A DNA stretch of 64,000 nucleotides from Diphasiastrum complanatum (lineage: Eukaryota; Streptophyta; Lycopodiopsida; Lycopodiales; Lycopodiaceae). The stretch covers positions 6,322,852 to 6,386,851 of the forward strand of contig CM055103.1 of assembly GCA_029204225.1 (NCBI GenBank), given 5' to 3'. Both the position numbers and the translations under genes were made by a program. The notes below the pieces were generated by a model. The model had not been told where the DNA came from. It saw only the letters and a program-made list of their open reading frames with translations, and searched no databases. Of the stretch, positions 1-10,349 are shown in pieces (the stretch's first letter is position 1; each line of letters opens with the position of its first letter).

Positions 1-843
1 AGCTTTCTAAGCTTAAAGACAGTATAAAGAAGGCTTTTTGATAAAGCCTATAAAGAAGGCTCAGTAGAGTCTATAAAGAAGGCTTATTACTAAGTCTATA
101 ATGAAGGCTCAATGGAGTCTATAAAGAATAGGACAAGGCCTAGGGTCTGATCACCATAGTGACTTGTTCCACCATGATTAAGGATGGGCAACCTCTAGAA
201 AATAAGTGCCAATGAACATGATTAAGGATGGGCAACCTCTAGAAAAAAGGGCCTAGGAATTGATGGACATTATGCAAAACAAGATGGACATATACCTTGG
301 CTCTTCCTTAGGAAGAATTGCACTTGGGTAAGTTCCCAAGTTGTAACCATGTAAAATTATATGTAATTAAAAGGCAAGTTTGAACCTTGTACCACCTACC
401 TCCCACCTACTTTTCCTCATGCATTCTAGGCTATTTGACACCTAGAATGGGGCGGCCTCCTACACTCTCACTTCATATGCCAAATCACCATAATAACTCT
501 CCCAAGCTAATACACATCACCCATTCACCCTCTCTAACTAATACACCTCATCCATGCACTCCACTTCTCCCTAAGTCCAATTGGAGTCTTCCTCACACCT
601 CATGCACTTGAACTTGAAACCTCACTCACTTTGGAAGGACTCTCCACTCTCTATATAAGTGGAAATGCGCCCTCTACCAAGAGGATGGAAGGATGTTGTA
701 TCCAAACTCTGCCATTTTGTTGTTTCTTGTGTACAGGTGCTTTGGAGAAGAGGATTGAGGCATTACCTCAAGGAGGCTATGTTATTTTGTGATTGCAGGA
801 TTTTTGGAGCTCAAACCCTCGGATTTCTATCTCTCTTTCACAT
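1..843. repeat. LTR-like repetitive region, unclassified
   Basis: No protein gene is supportable here. The first 130 bases carry several copies of a short word close to 'tataaagaaggct'. The word 'gattaaggatgggcaacctctagaaaa' recurs at about 176-203 and 221-246. A TATA-like 'ctctatataagt' lies at about 648-660, which would suit the U3/R part of an LTR, but no paired LTR, primer site or TSD is visible. Short ORFs in this stretch lack any recognisable domain. Confidence 0.4.
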
Positions 844-893
844 CACACACAAACACACACACACACACTCTCTCTCTCTCTCTCCCTCTCTCA
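844..893. repeat. Compound microsatellite (CA)n-(CT)n
   Basis: An imperfect CA run passes directly into a CT run. It sits next to the duplicated segment that starts near 970. Confidence 0.9.
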
Positions 894-968
894 CTTTCAC
901 CTTCTCTTGAAACCATGGTATGCTCTTGAAACTGTTACCCATATGTAAGAATGGCTGATCAGTACTTT

Positions 969-1090
969 TGCATGTCAGGCTATCTGTGGCCTATTGTCCA
1001 TGCATGTCAGATCTAGAGCTTGCATGTCGGATTAGAAGCTTGCATGTCATACCATCTGTGGCCTATTGTCCATGCATGTCAGATCTAGGA
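969..1090. repeat. Short tandem duplication (about 70-bp period)
   Basis: The words 'ctgtggcctattgtcc' and 'atgcatgtcagatctag' occur near 985-1016 and again near 1051-1088, with further 'cttgcatgtc' copies between. This gives two diverged units. No coding content is seen. Confidence 0.7.
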
Positions 1091-1210
1091 AGTTGCATGT
1101 TTCCAATTTCAGATCTATGCCTATTATAGTCAAGGAGATCAAGCCAAGAGTGGCTTATTCTATGGCAAAATCACATATGGATCCAGGCCTTCACCCTCGA
1201 GTTCACACAC

Positions 1211-1602
1211 ACGTCATATGCTCATTGGGACACTTGGTCCAATCCATGAGTGACACTTGTCGAACGAACCGGTCAACAGGACATGTGTCATATGCTCATT
1301 GGGACACTTGGTCCAATGCATGAGTGACACATGACAGACTATCCACCTACTAGCTTGCCTTTGTGTCAGGGTACTGCCAAGTGGCAAGTGTCGACTGTGC
1401 ATGGAGTTTGCCATGTGTCGATGTTAGGATGTGTCAGGGTTAACGGGTGCTTGAGGGGATATAGTGTGAGCCTTGCCGAACATTCCCTATCATATTCCTA
1501 TGCAGCTATGGTTGGGAGGAGACTTGTAGCAGAGCTCTCATGTTTGCTTGTTGATCTATGTATATTTGCTTGAGATTAATAAAGTGACAGTTTTGTTGGG
1601 TA
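1211..1602 (+). repeat. Partial 5' LTR of a Ty3/gypsy chromovirus
   Basis: This stretch aligns by eye with about 10565-10963, the other LTR of the same element. Both share the twice-repeated block containing 'gggacacttggtccaatgcatgag' and the ending 'gagattaataaagtgac...gggtaatt'. The left copy lacks the beginning of the LTR. It stops abruptly at 1602, where RT codons begin on the other strand. It is in the + orientation, like the LTR at 10350. Confidence 0.75.
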
Positions 1603-2468
1603 ATTTACAAGAATGATAGGAGAGGCAAAAGGGGAATAACTAGGTCGTATCTGCCCCTTGGCCAGATAATCATTGACCATCCGTCTCACTTCCTCTTCCT
1701 CTTTAAGACTCATTCTATAAGGACGTCTATTAACAGGACATGATCCGGGTATAAATTCAATCTTAGGTTCAACATTCCTCTTAGGAGGTAAAACAGATAG
1801 AAGATCATCTATGAACACATCTGAAAAGTCTTTCCTAATCTCTCGATCCAAGTTGGCAATAGTACTGGTTTGCACACATAGCATGCTACTCTAACTAGTA
1901 TTAGTAGACATATCAAGTAGAAAGCAAATACACATGTACTCACAATGGATCCTACGCACCTGCGTAGCTGAAACAAGCGGTCCAGGAGGCACATCCCGCT
2001 CACCACGAAGGGAATGCATCACACCATCAAACTGGAACTCATACACATGAGTATACCAGGCTATGTGTGGCTTCCGCATCGTGTGCCAACAAATGGCCAA
2101 CACCACATCAAACCGCGCAAGTCGTGTTATCTCAAAATCCAACTCTTCTATGTAACTCTGTTCAGTTAGTGGAATGCCCACAACCCTCTTATCCCAAATC
2201 TCTGTACCCTTTCCATCAGTCATTTCCACTGTGTACTGGTGCTGGGATGGTTGAGTATTCACACCTAACTTTTGTACCAACGTTGAATTCAACACATTAT
2301 GAGAGGACCCAATGTCAAAGAGAACCTGAACATCTCTACCACACAGCTGTCCTCGCATAACAAGAAGAGAAGTGTTAGGAAATTGATACCCTTGGCGAGC
2401 CGATTTTGACAAAAGCGCTAGTGGAGCCGTGTCTACTCTCCTGACCATCGAAACATTCATGAGGCGTG
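1603..2468 (-). pseudogene. Ty3/gypsy protease and N-terminal RT, broken and inverted
   Basis: On the minus strand, 2460 to about 1891 encodes a retroviral-type aspartic protease. The active site is degenerate, DIGSSHN where D-S/T-G-A/S is expected, and it follows a 'GQLCGRDVQVLF' strand. After a frameshift, 1884 to 1610 encodes the start of gypsy RT, with 'FIPGSCPVNRRPYRMS' and 'IRPSYSPFASPIILV'. The reading ends at the breakpoint with the LTR near 1602. The continuation of RT lies on the opposite strand at 6406. Gag of the same element lies at 5539-5882 on the same strand, separated by the nested element at 2474-5538. Frameshifts and the altered active site make it a pseudogene. Confidence 0.8.
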
Positions 2469-2473
2469 GAACA

Positions 2474-2910
2474 TGTTAGAAATAATAAATGATAATGTTA
2501 GTTTCCCATAGGTTACTTTGACCCAAAAGGTCGAGACTTGTGTAACCATGGGTTAGGTATATTATTCAGACCATGTTAAGTCAGTTTTGGTTAAGTTGGA
2601 CCCAATTTTGGTCTAGTAGTAACTAGTGGGTCTAAGTAAAGTCTAATTATGTTAAGAGACCCTATTGACTTTTGGGAGATGCCCTATAATTAGTAGTAAG
2701 TTTGGAAGGTTCTAGAACTTAGGGTTCTTGGAAGGCCTATTGATATGTACTCATTATTCATTTGTAATTCATTCCCTTTCAAGCATTGCTACTACTTTCT
2801 CTCTCCTTGAGGGTGCCTAACCCTCTCCCTCCTCTTCCTCTTCTTCTTCTTCTTCTTCTTGTATATGGAGATTGAATGTTAGAAGGATCTTGGCACTTTG
2901 ATTTCCTACA
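2474..2910 (+). repeat. 5' LTR of gag-only element copy 1
   Basis: It begins TG and ends CA, is 437 bp long and is followed directly by the tRNA-Met primer site. It contains a CTT microsatellite at about 2829-2862 shared by all four LTRs of the family. Confidence 0.93.
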
Positions 2911-3752
2911 TGGTATCAGAGCCATGGATCTTCTATGCTTGATTTAGGGCGCCCTACCAAAAGAGATCGTCTTCACTTAGGGATCACAAAAATTTAGCAC
3001 CTTTGTTGATTTTTTGGAGTGAAGATCCGTTCAATTTTGACTCTTTTCCATTTTGCAGGAGGGCGCCACACATCAAAGGAGATAATGGGATTTTGGGCGC
3101 ACAAAAATCAGTTGGTTGTTTGCTGATTTTCAGGTTGCAGGAAGGCGCCATTAACTATCTTCTTCGGGGCTGCTTTTAGGTCACCCACATCCATGTAGGT
3201 TTGTCCTACTTCTGTTGGTCTGCTACTGCCCTATTTTTCAGATTTGCTCCTTTGCAGCAGTGCGCCCATCTACAAGCAATTTTTATCTTCTTATTTGGCT
3301 GAAAAATTAGCACCCTTGCCTATTTTACAAAGTGAAGATCCGCTTTTTTTTGCTTGTTTCCAGGTGTGGAAGAAGGCGTTAATTTTTTGTGATGATCCGA
3401 TCACATCCGAGGCTAAAAATTGGACAGCATATTACCATTTGTAGGGTGTTTGCAACAGCCCTATCCGTGTGTGTATTGTTCACACTTTTTGGCAAGAAAG
3501 AAGGGTTCCGGAAAAAGCTTTGTTGGAGGCTAACCTAATTCTTTGCTTGCTAGTTTTTTTGAGTTTGTAATGCAATTTCAGGCTGAAATTTTCAGCACAC
3601 AAGGCTTGTAGGAGGGCAGGTTCCTACTTCCATCTAATGTATGGTTTCGACACATTTCGGTGCTGATTTTTCAGATTTGATACTTGCTGGTTTTTGTGTC
3701 TTTTAGGGCACATTTAGGGTTTGAAAAAAGTTTATCTTCTTGGCTGGTTCTT

Positions 3753-4895
3753 ATGGCAAGAGATTTGGGAGCAATTCGTACTTGTTCGGGCGAAGATATG
3801 TTGGATGGCACCAACTATTCTTCATAGAGTTGCAAGCTGAGGTTTGGCATCGACGTGATGATCAAGATTTTATCGGTAACAAGATCTATCTTATATCATT
3901 TGAGATTTTGCAAGACCTCTAAAAGTGCTTGGGAAACACTTCTAAAGATATACCGAATAAAGGATTCATCATGATGCTTTCTTCTCTCTACTTCATCCTC
4001 TTTGAAAGTAGAAGAGCAAAGGCATGCTACAAGTACAAGTTTGCATCGGAATGTTGGTATGGTAGAGCATTCTTCTTCTCTTGAGCCATTTGTTGCAAAT
4101 GGAGGATGCATTAGTGAAGAACTTTATGAGCAAGCTTCTCAAGTTAATGTTTTGGAAAAGGCTGAAATCAAGCATTCTTTGAAGCCATTTTGTACTAATG
4201 GTGAAGGAGAAAAAATCATGTCAATTAGTACATTGGTTCAAAGTGGCGTGTTGCTGGATTGTTTGGGTGTTCAAAGTGGCAAGCTGCTGGTTTTTTTCTT
4301 GAAGATGGTGGACAACATATTCAGCCATGGTTTATTGATCATTTTCAGCCTATGTTACATCGTGAGCATCCTATTATGCATCGGGAACGGCCCGTGGAAG
4401 GTTTTTGGACAGCAAGGTCCACATTTGGAACACTTTGGACAGCAAAGTGTTGGTGATTTTGTGGCTGTTGGACAGCCTGCTACAGCCTCTTGTTGGCTGT
4501 CCGAGTCTTTGTGGGATAACAAAGCATCTTCTTACCTTGGAGGAAACACACATGCCTCACCAAAATCAGTACCTTATGCTGATTTTCCTGTTTTGATGCT
4601 TACTTCTTATGATGACGGTGTTGTCTTACCTAGTGTTGGTGAGCAGATGATTGATAGTAAGATTTGGGAGGATGTAATGGTAAAAGAGTATGATACTCTT
4701 CTTTATGTTTCTTGTGGTAAGAAGACTTATGGAATCATGTGGGAACCATTGATGGATTGCAAATCCATATTTCGGCTTGTGGCTGGTTTTCTGGTTACTA
4801 ACTTTGGATGGAGCATGCTTGTCTTCACTCTTCGACTTGATGCTACCACACTTCGTATTCTACATCTCTTCTACATCGGGCATGATTGGGGCTGA
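3753..4895 (+). pseudogene. gag-like ORF of copy 1, interrupted
   Basis: The frame starts at the ATG at 3753 with 'MARDLGAIRTCSGEDM' as in copy 2, but a TAG replaces the Trp codon near 3826 and further shifts follow. An open frame resumes at 4002 and runs to 4895 (297 codons), closely matching the copy-2 protein. The N-terminal part has the copia gag (UBN2-like) signature 'LDGTNYSSW' and 'SAWETLLKIY'. The C-terminal two thirds have no family I recognise. It has hydrophobic stretches and a 'GQQ..HLEHFGQQSVGD' segment. Because the reading is shared with copy 2, part of the open length could simply be inherited and unconstrained. Confidence 0.7.
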
Positions 4896-5083
4896 GATTT
4901 CGGCTACTTCGACTACTTCAAGCTGAAGTTTTTTTTTTGGCGGCATTAAACTTGGACAGCAAGCTACATCTTTTCTTTTTCGGCTACATGGAGTTTTGGG
5001 CAGCATGCAACACTTTGCATTTTGTTGAAATTTTTTTCATACTTCATGTCATGTTATGTTTTTACATTATCATTTAAGGAGGA

Positions 5084-5538
5084 TGTTAGAAATAATAAAT
5101 GTTAATGTTAGTTTCCCATAGGTTACTTTGACCCAAAAGGTCGAAACTTGTGTAACCATGGGTTAGGTATATTATTTAGACCATGTTAAGTCAGTTTTAG
5201 TTAAGTTGGACCCAATTGTGGTCTAGTAGTAAGTCGTGGGTCCAAGTAAAGTCTAATTATGTTAAGGGACCCTATCTTGACTTTCAGGGGTGCCCTATAA
5301 TTAGTAGTGGGTTTGGAAGGTTCTAGAACTTAGGGTTTGGAAGAGTCTAGCCCTTGGAAGGCCTATTTATATGTACTCATTATTCATTTGTGATTCATTC
5401 CCTTTCAAGAATTGCTACTACTTTGTCTCTCCTTGAGGGCGCCTACCCTCTCCCTCCTCCTCCTCTTCTTCTTCTTCTTCTTCTTTATGTATATGGAGAT
5501 TGAATGTTAGAAGGATCTTGGCACTTTGATTTCCTACA
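5084..5538 (+). repeat. 3' LTR of gag-only element copy 1
   Basis: This 455-bp repeat of 2474-2910 differs at scattered bases and by small indels. It ends TTTCCTACA and is followed by the TSD copy GAACA. Confidence 0.93.
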
Positions 5539-5882
5539 GAACATCTGGATTGGTTTCCTGCTTGGAATGCTTTCTCCCATTTTTCCAAGCAATTCTCAAC
5601 GGCATCTGTAATTCTCATAGATACTGCTCCAGTAAACTTCGGAGGTTTTAGATCCTTGATAGTAGGTAGCTTCCTCTTTCGAAACCCCAACTCAGCTTCA
5701 TGGCCCTTTGACAATGTCCTTTCTGCTTCCATAGCTGTACCACTGACTCTCTCAGGAACACTAGCCCCTTTACCTCTGAGTTGCTCCAAAATCAGCTTAA
5801 GAGTGGCTTCAATAGCATCCACCTTGGAACATACAACATCTAATCTCTGTGAATCTTGACTGGTGTTGCTTGCGGATGCCAT
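5539..5882 (-). pseudogene. Ty3/gypsy gag N-terminus (inverted block)
   Basis: The minus-strand ATG at 5882 opens 'MASASNTSQDSQRLDVVCSK', a charged leader with a coiled-coil look. It continues to the start of a gypsy gag core, 'PPKFTGAV..', 'CLEKWEKAF'. The frame is cut at 5539 by the insertion of the 2474-5538 element. The apparent open frame beyond that point, rich in Glu, is only the CTT tract of the LTR read backwards. The gag-to-protease part lies on the far side, below 2469, but is largely missing. Confidence 0.75.
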
Positions 5883-6405
5883 AGCAAAGAACAGGTAGCA
5901 GAAACAAAGCAGTGTACAAAAAACTATGCAAAATCAAGCAACTAAAGTTCTTGAAACAAAGCAAAAACAAGCTCTCAGCACCTCAAATCACTACACAAAT
6001 AGGTTACCTTGAATTCCTAGAAGAACTAGATAGAATAGACCTCCCACAGGCAAGTTCTAACTGCACATAGACTCTTCTTCTCCAAAAATCAGCAAACTAG
6101 GGTTTCAAACTGACAATTGGCTAAACAATGGATGATCACCGAATCGGAAGGCGAAAATCCCTACCCTACTAGCGACCTACCCCAAGAAGCTTATTGCAAC
6201 CAACAGATCTGGAAAATATTGAGCATTAAAGAAGCTATGAACAAATTCACAAATCCTATGTGGGCTGGAATTTCACAAAAGCAAAGTGAAAAATCAAGAC
6301 ACGTAGTAGAAAATGCTCAAAGGCTGCCAGAAGATCAGCAATCCACCATAGGGCTTCAATCTGCTATCTTATGGGCTCCAAACCTGCCAACAGATCACCT
6401 ACAGT
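5883..6405 (-). other. Gypsy 5' leader (inverted), non-coding
   Basis: Read on the minus strand, this is about 520 bp of leader upstream of the gag ATG at 5882, rich in 'ttgctgattttt' and 'gtttcaag' words typical of untranslated leaders. It ends at the inversion breakpoint near 6405, where plus-strand RT begins. The ORF at 6117-6407 has no domain and is not accepted as a gene. Confidence 0.5.
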
Positions 6406-7224
6406 AGGGCGTTGAATGCACCAATCCCTAACTGTAAAATAGACCTAAAGAGTGGATACCATCAGATAGAGTTCGTGAAGAGGATGTACACAAGACTGCC
6501 TTCAGAACTCAGTTCGGTCACTATGAGTATCTTGTGATGCCATTTGGGTTGACTAATGCCCCAGCTACATTCATGATGATGATGAATGATGTGCTCAGAC
6601 CGTATATGGGTAAGTTTGTCGTAAACTTTGTTGATGACATTCTGACTTACAGTGCAGGTGAGGTCAAGCATATGGCTGACCTTAGAATTGTGTTGTCTAC
6701 TTTGAGGGAGAACACTTTGTTTTCCAATAGTAAAAAAAGTGAATTGTTTAAAAAGGAAATTGAGTATCTTGGTCATATAGTGTCTGCTGATGGAGTGAGG
6801 CTAGATCCTGAGAAGGTTGATGTGATCGTTGCATGGCCTGTGCCAGCTGATTTGACAACACTCCGTTCTTTTCTTGGATTGGCAATATTCTATAGAAAAT
6901 ATGTTAAGGGATACTCCTATATTGCAGCACCTTTGACTGATTTGACTCACAAAAATAAAGGTTCATCCTGTTTTTCATGTTTCACGCTTAAAGAAGATTT
7001 TACATGACGGTGATAACTTATTGGCTGATGGCCTTTTATTGTTTCAGGAGCATGGGGAGGTGATGCATGGACCAGCGAGAGTATTGGACCGGAGGCAGAG
7101 ACGGTTGCGGAATCGTTTGCTCTGTGAGTACTTGGTTGCATGGCATGGACGACCTCTCAGTGATGCTACCTGGGAGACCACGCATGGGTTGCATGCACAG
7201 TATCCAAACTTTGCCATCGAGGAC
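6406..7224 (+). pseudogene. Ty3/gypsy RT fused to chromodomain (internally deleted)
   Basis: Plus-strand codons from 6406 read RALN, then 'KIDLKSGYHQI'. After a frameshift near 6475 they read 'EDVHKTAFRTQFGHYEYL', 'MPFGLTNAPATF' and the RT catalytic box FVDD ('NFVDDILTY', near 6620-6650), on to 'FLGLAIFYRKYV'. At about 6965-7010 the frame breaks. RNase H and most of integrase are absent. The frame at 7021-7224 is a chromodomain-like integrase tail: 'LCEYLVAWHGRPLSDATWE' plus 'YPNFAIED'. This marks the host element as a chromovirus. The region is cut at 7224 by the nested element, and the element's 3' end resumes at 10321. Confidence 0.85.
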
Positions 7225-7678
7225 TGTTAGAAGTAATAAATGATAATGATAGTTTCTCATAGGTTACTATGACCCAAAAGGTCGAGACTTGTGTAACCAT
7301 GAGTAGGTTTATTATTTAGACCATGTTAAGTCAGGTTTAGTTGAGTTGGACCCAATTTTGGTCCAGTAGTAATTCGTGGGTCCAAGTAAAGTCTAATTAT
7401 GTTAAGGGACCCTATCTTGACTTTTGGGGGTGCCCTATAATTAGTAGTGGGTCTTGGAAGGTTCTAGAACTTAGAGTTTGGAAGAGTCTAGGCCCTTGGA
7501 AGGCCTATTTATATGTACTCTTTGTTCATTTGTAGTTCATTCCCTTTCAAGCATTGCTACTACTTCCTCTCTCCTTGAGGGCGCCTAACCCTCTCCCTTT
7601 TCTTCTTCTTCCTCTTTTTCTTCTTCTTGTATATGGAGATTGAATGTTAGAAGGATCTTGGCACTTTGATTTCCTACA
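7225..7678 (+). repeat. 5' LTR of gag-only element copy 2
   Basis: A 454-bp LTR with TG...CA ends, followed by the tRNA-Met primer site. Confidence 0.94.
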
Positions 7679-8516
7679 TGGTATCAGAGCCATGGATCTT
7701 CTATGCTTGATTTAGGGCGCCCTACCAAAAGAGATCGTCTTCACTTAGGGATCACAAAAATTCAGCACCTTTGCTGATTTTTTGGAGTGAAGATCCGTTT
7801 TTTTACTCTTTTCCGTTTTGCAGGAGGGCGCCACACATCAAAGAAGATAACAGGATTTTGGGCGCCCAAAAATCATGTTGTTGTTTGCTGATTTTTCAGG
7901 TTGCAGGAAGGCGCCATTAATTATCTTCTTTGGGGCTTCTTTTAGGTCGCCCACATCCGTGTAGGTTTATCCTACTTCCGTTGGTCCGCTGCTGCCCTAT
8001 TTTTCAGATTTGCTCCTTTGCAGGAGGGCGCCCATCTACAAGCAATTTCTATTCTTCTGATTTGGCTGAATAATCAGCACCCTTGCTAATTTTACAAAGT
8101 GAAGATCCACTTCTTTTTGCTTGTTTCCAGGTGTGGAAGAAGGCGCTAATTTTTTTGTGATGATCCGATCACATTCCGAGGCTGAAAATTGGACAGTATA
8201 TTACCATTTGTAGGGTGTTGCAAAGCCCTATCCGTGTGTGTATTGTTCACAGTTTTTGGCAAGAAAGAAGGGTTCCAAAAAAAGCTTTGTTGGAGGCTAA
8301 CCTGATTCTTTGCTTGCTGGTTTTTGAGTTTGTAATGCAATTTCAGGCTGAAATTTTCAGCACACAAGGCCTGTAGGAGGGTGACTTCCTACATCCATCT
8401 AGTGTGTGGTTTCGACACATTCCGGTGCTGATTTGTCAGATTTGATACTTGCTGGTTTTTGTGTCTTTTAGGGCACATTTAGGGTTTGAAAAAGTTTATC
8501 TTCTTGGCTGGTTCTT

Positions 8517-9710
8517 ATGGCAAGAGATTTGGGAGCAATTCGTACTTGTTCAGGTGAAGATATGTTGGATGGCACCAACTATTCTTCATGGAGTTGCAAG
8601 CTGAGATTTTGCATCGACGTGATGATCAAGATTTTATTGGTAACAAGGTCTATCTTATATCATTTGAGATTTTGCAAGACCTCTAAAAGTGCTTGGGAAA
8701 CACTTTTAAAGATATACCGAATAAAGGATTCATCATCATGCTTTCTCCTCTCTAGTTCATCCTCTTTGAAGGTAGAAGGGCAAAGTCATGCAAAGTTTGA
8801 TCATTGTCTTTCTACAAGTACAATTTTGCATCGGAATGTTGGTATGGTAAAGCATTCTTCTTCTCTTGAGCCATTTGTTGCAAATGATGGATGCATTAGT
8901 GAAGAACTTTATGAGCAAGCTTCTCAAGATAATGTTTTGGAAAAGGCTGAAATCAAGCATTCTTTGAAGCCATTTTGTACTAATGGAGGAGGGGAAAAAA
9001 TCATGTCAATTAGTACATTGGTTCCAAGTGGCGTGTTGCTAGATTATTTGGGTGTTCAAAGTGGCAAGCTGTTGGTTTTTTTCTTGAAGATGGTGGACAC
9101 CAGATTTAGCCATAGTTTATTGATCATTTTCAGCCTATGTTACATCGTGAACATCCTATTATGCATCGGGAACGGCCTGCGGAAGGTTTTTGGACAGCAA
9201 GGTTCACATTTGGAACACTTTGGACAGCAAAGTGTTGGTGATTTTGTGGCTGTTGGACAGCCTGCTACAGCCTCTTGTTGGTTGTCCGAGTCTTTGCGGG
9301 ATAGCAAAGCATCTTTTTACCTTCGAGGAAACACACATGCCTCACCAAAATCAGTACCTTATGCTGATTTTCATGTTTTGATGCTTACTTCTTATGATGA
9401 CGGTGTTGTCTTACCTAATGTTGGTGAGCAGATCATTGATAGTAAGATTCGGGAGGATGTGATGGTAAAAGAGTATGATACTCTTCTTTATGTTTCTTGT
9501 GGTAAAAAGACTTATGGAATCATGTGGGAACCATTGATGGATTGCAAATCCATATTTCGGCTTGTGGTTGGTTTTTTGGTTATCTACTTTGGATGGAGCA
9601 TGCTTGTCTTCACTTTTCGACTTGATGCTACCGCACTTTGTATTCTACATCTCTTCACATCGGGCATGATTGGGGCTGAGATTTCGACTACTTCGACTAC
9701 TTCAAGCTGA
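8517..9710 (+). CDS. gag-like protein of non-autonomous LTR element
   Basis: This is an intact frame of 397 codons. It begins 'MARDLGAIRTCSGEDM' and has a copia gag (UBN2-type) N-terminus: 'LDGTNYSSWSCKLRF' at about residues 18-32, and 'SKSAWETLLKIYRIKD' near 57-72. No CCHC zinc knuckle, protease, integrase or RT is visible, and the ORF ends about 155 bp before the 3' LTR. Residues from about 100 onward have no family I recognise. The same frame is mostly kept in copy 1 (4002-4895). Known copia gags are followed by a zinc knuckle, so this C-terminal part is either a divergent extension or a non-coding stretch left open. The start was chosen because both copies share the ATG and its context. 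Confidence 0.6.
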   Translation: MARDLGAIRTCSGEDMLDGTNYSSWSCKLRFCIDVMIKILLVTRSILYHLRFCKTSKSAWETLLKIYRIKDSSSCFLLSSSSSLKVEGQSHAKFDHCLSTSTILHRNVGMVKHSSSLEPFVANDGCISEELYEQASQDNVLEKAEIKHSLKPFCTNGGGEKIMSISTLVPSGVLLDYLGVQSGKLLVFFLKMVDTRFSHSLLIIFSLCYIVNILLCIGNGLRKVFGQQGSHLEHFGQQSVGDFVAVGQPATASCWLSESLRDSKASFYLRGNTHASPKSVPYADFHVLMLTSYDDGVVLPNVGEQIIDSKIREDVMVKEYDTLLYVSCGKKTYGIMWEPLMDCKSIFRLVVGFLVIYFGWSMLVFTFRLDATALCILHLFTSGMIGAEISTTSTTSS

Positions 9711-9865
9711 AGTTTTTTTTGGCGGCATTAAGCTTGGACAGCAAGCTACATCTTTTCTTTTTCGGCTACATGGAGTTTTGGGCAGCATGCAACACTTTGC
9801 ATTTTTGTTGCAATTTTTCATGCTTCATGTCATGTTATGTTTTTTACATTATCATTTAAGGAGGG

Positions 9866-10320
9866 TGTTAGAAGTAATAAATGATAATGATAGTTTCTCA
9901 TAGGTTACTTTGACCCAAAAGGTCGAGACTTGTGTAACCATGGGTTAGGTTTATTATTTAGACCATGTTAAGTCAGTTTTAGTTGAGTTGGACCCAATTT
10001 TGGTCCAGTAGTAATTCGTGGGTCCAAGTAAAGTCTAATTATGTTAAGGGACCCTAGCTTGACATTTGGGGGTGCCCTATAATTAGTAGTGGGTCTTGGA
10101 AGGTTCTACAACTTAGAGTTGGGAAGAGTCTAGGCCCTTGGAAGGCCTATTTATATGTACTCTTTGTTCATTTGTAATTCATTCCCTTTCAAGCATTGCT
10201 ACTACTTTCTCTCTCCTTGAGGGCGCCTAACCCTCTCCCTCTTCTTCTTCTTCCTCTTTTTCTTCTTCTTGTATATGGAGATTGAATGTTAGAAGGATCT
10301 TGGCACTTTGATTTCCTACA
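9866..10320 (+). repeat. 3' LTR of gag-only element copy 2
   Basis: A 455-bp partner of 7225-7678 with very few differences by eye. It is followed by TSD AGGAC. Confidence 0.94.
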
Positions 10321-10349
10321 AGGACGATGTCATCTAAGGAGGGAAGGGA

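Larger units (their letters stand above)
2474..5538 (+). mobile_element. Non-autonomous gag-only Ty1/copia-like LTR element, copy 1
   Basis: The LTRs are 2474-2910 and 5084-5538, beginning TGTTAGAAATAAT and ending TTTCCTACA. A primer-binding site TGGTATCAGAGCC (initiator tRNA-Met type) starts at 2911. A purine tract 'aaggagga' precedes the right LTR. The 5-bp TSD GAACA is perfect (2469-2473 and 5539-5543). The internal 2.17 kb carries only a gag-like reading frame starting at the ATG at 3753. No protease, integrase, RT or RNase H is present. The element is nested inside the inverted gypsy gag/protease block and has a near-identical sibling at 7225-10320. Confidence 0.93.
7225..10320 (+). mobile_element. 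Non-autonomous gag-only LTR element, copy 2
   Basis: The LTRs are 7225-7678 and 9866-10320 (TGTTAGAAGTAAT...TTTCCTACA). The primer site TGGTATCAGAGCC starts at 7679 and a purine tract 'aaggaggg' lies just before 9866. The TSD AGGAC is perfect (7220-7224 and 10321-10325). The internal organisation is the same as copy 1 at 2474-5538, but the single ORF (8517-9710) is uninterrupted. It lies directly behind the chromodomain codons of the gypsy element. All enzymatic domains are missing, so mobilisation must have relied on another element's proteins. Confidence 0.94.

Noticed and set aside
659-910. Small secreted-like ORF
   Set aside because: Its end is the CA/CT microsatellite and no homologue-like motif is present.
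5418-5538. Glu-rich C-terminal end of gag
   Set aside because: This part of the frame is the CTT tract of the inserted element's LTR read on the minus strand.
6534-7007. Integrated pararetrovirus polymerase
   Set aside because: RT motifs, the chromodomain fusion and paired LTRs assign it to a Ty3/gypsy chromovirus.
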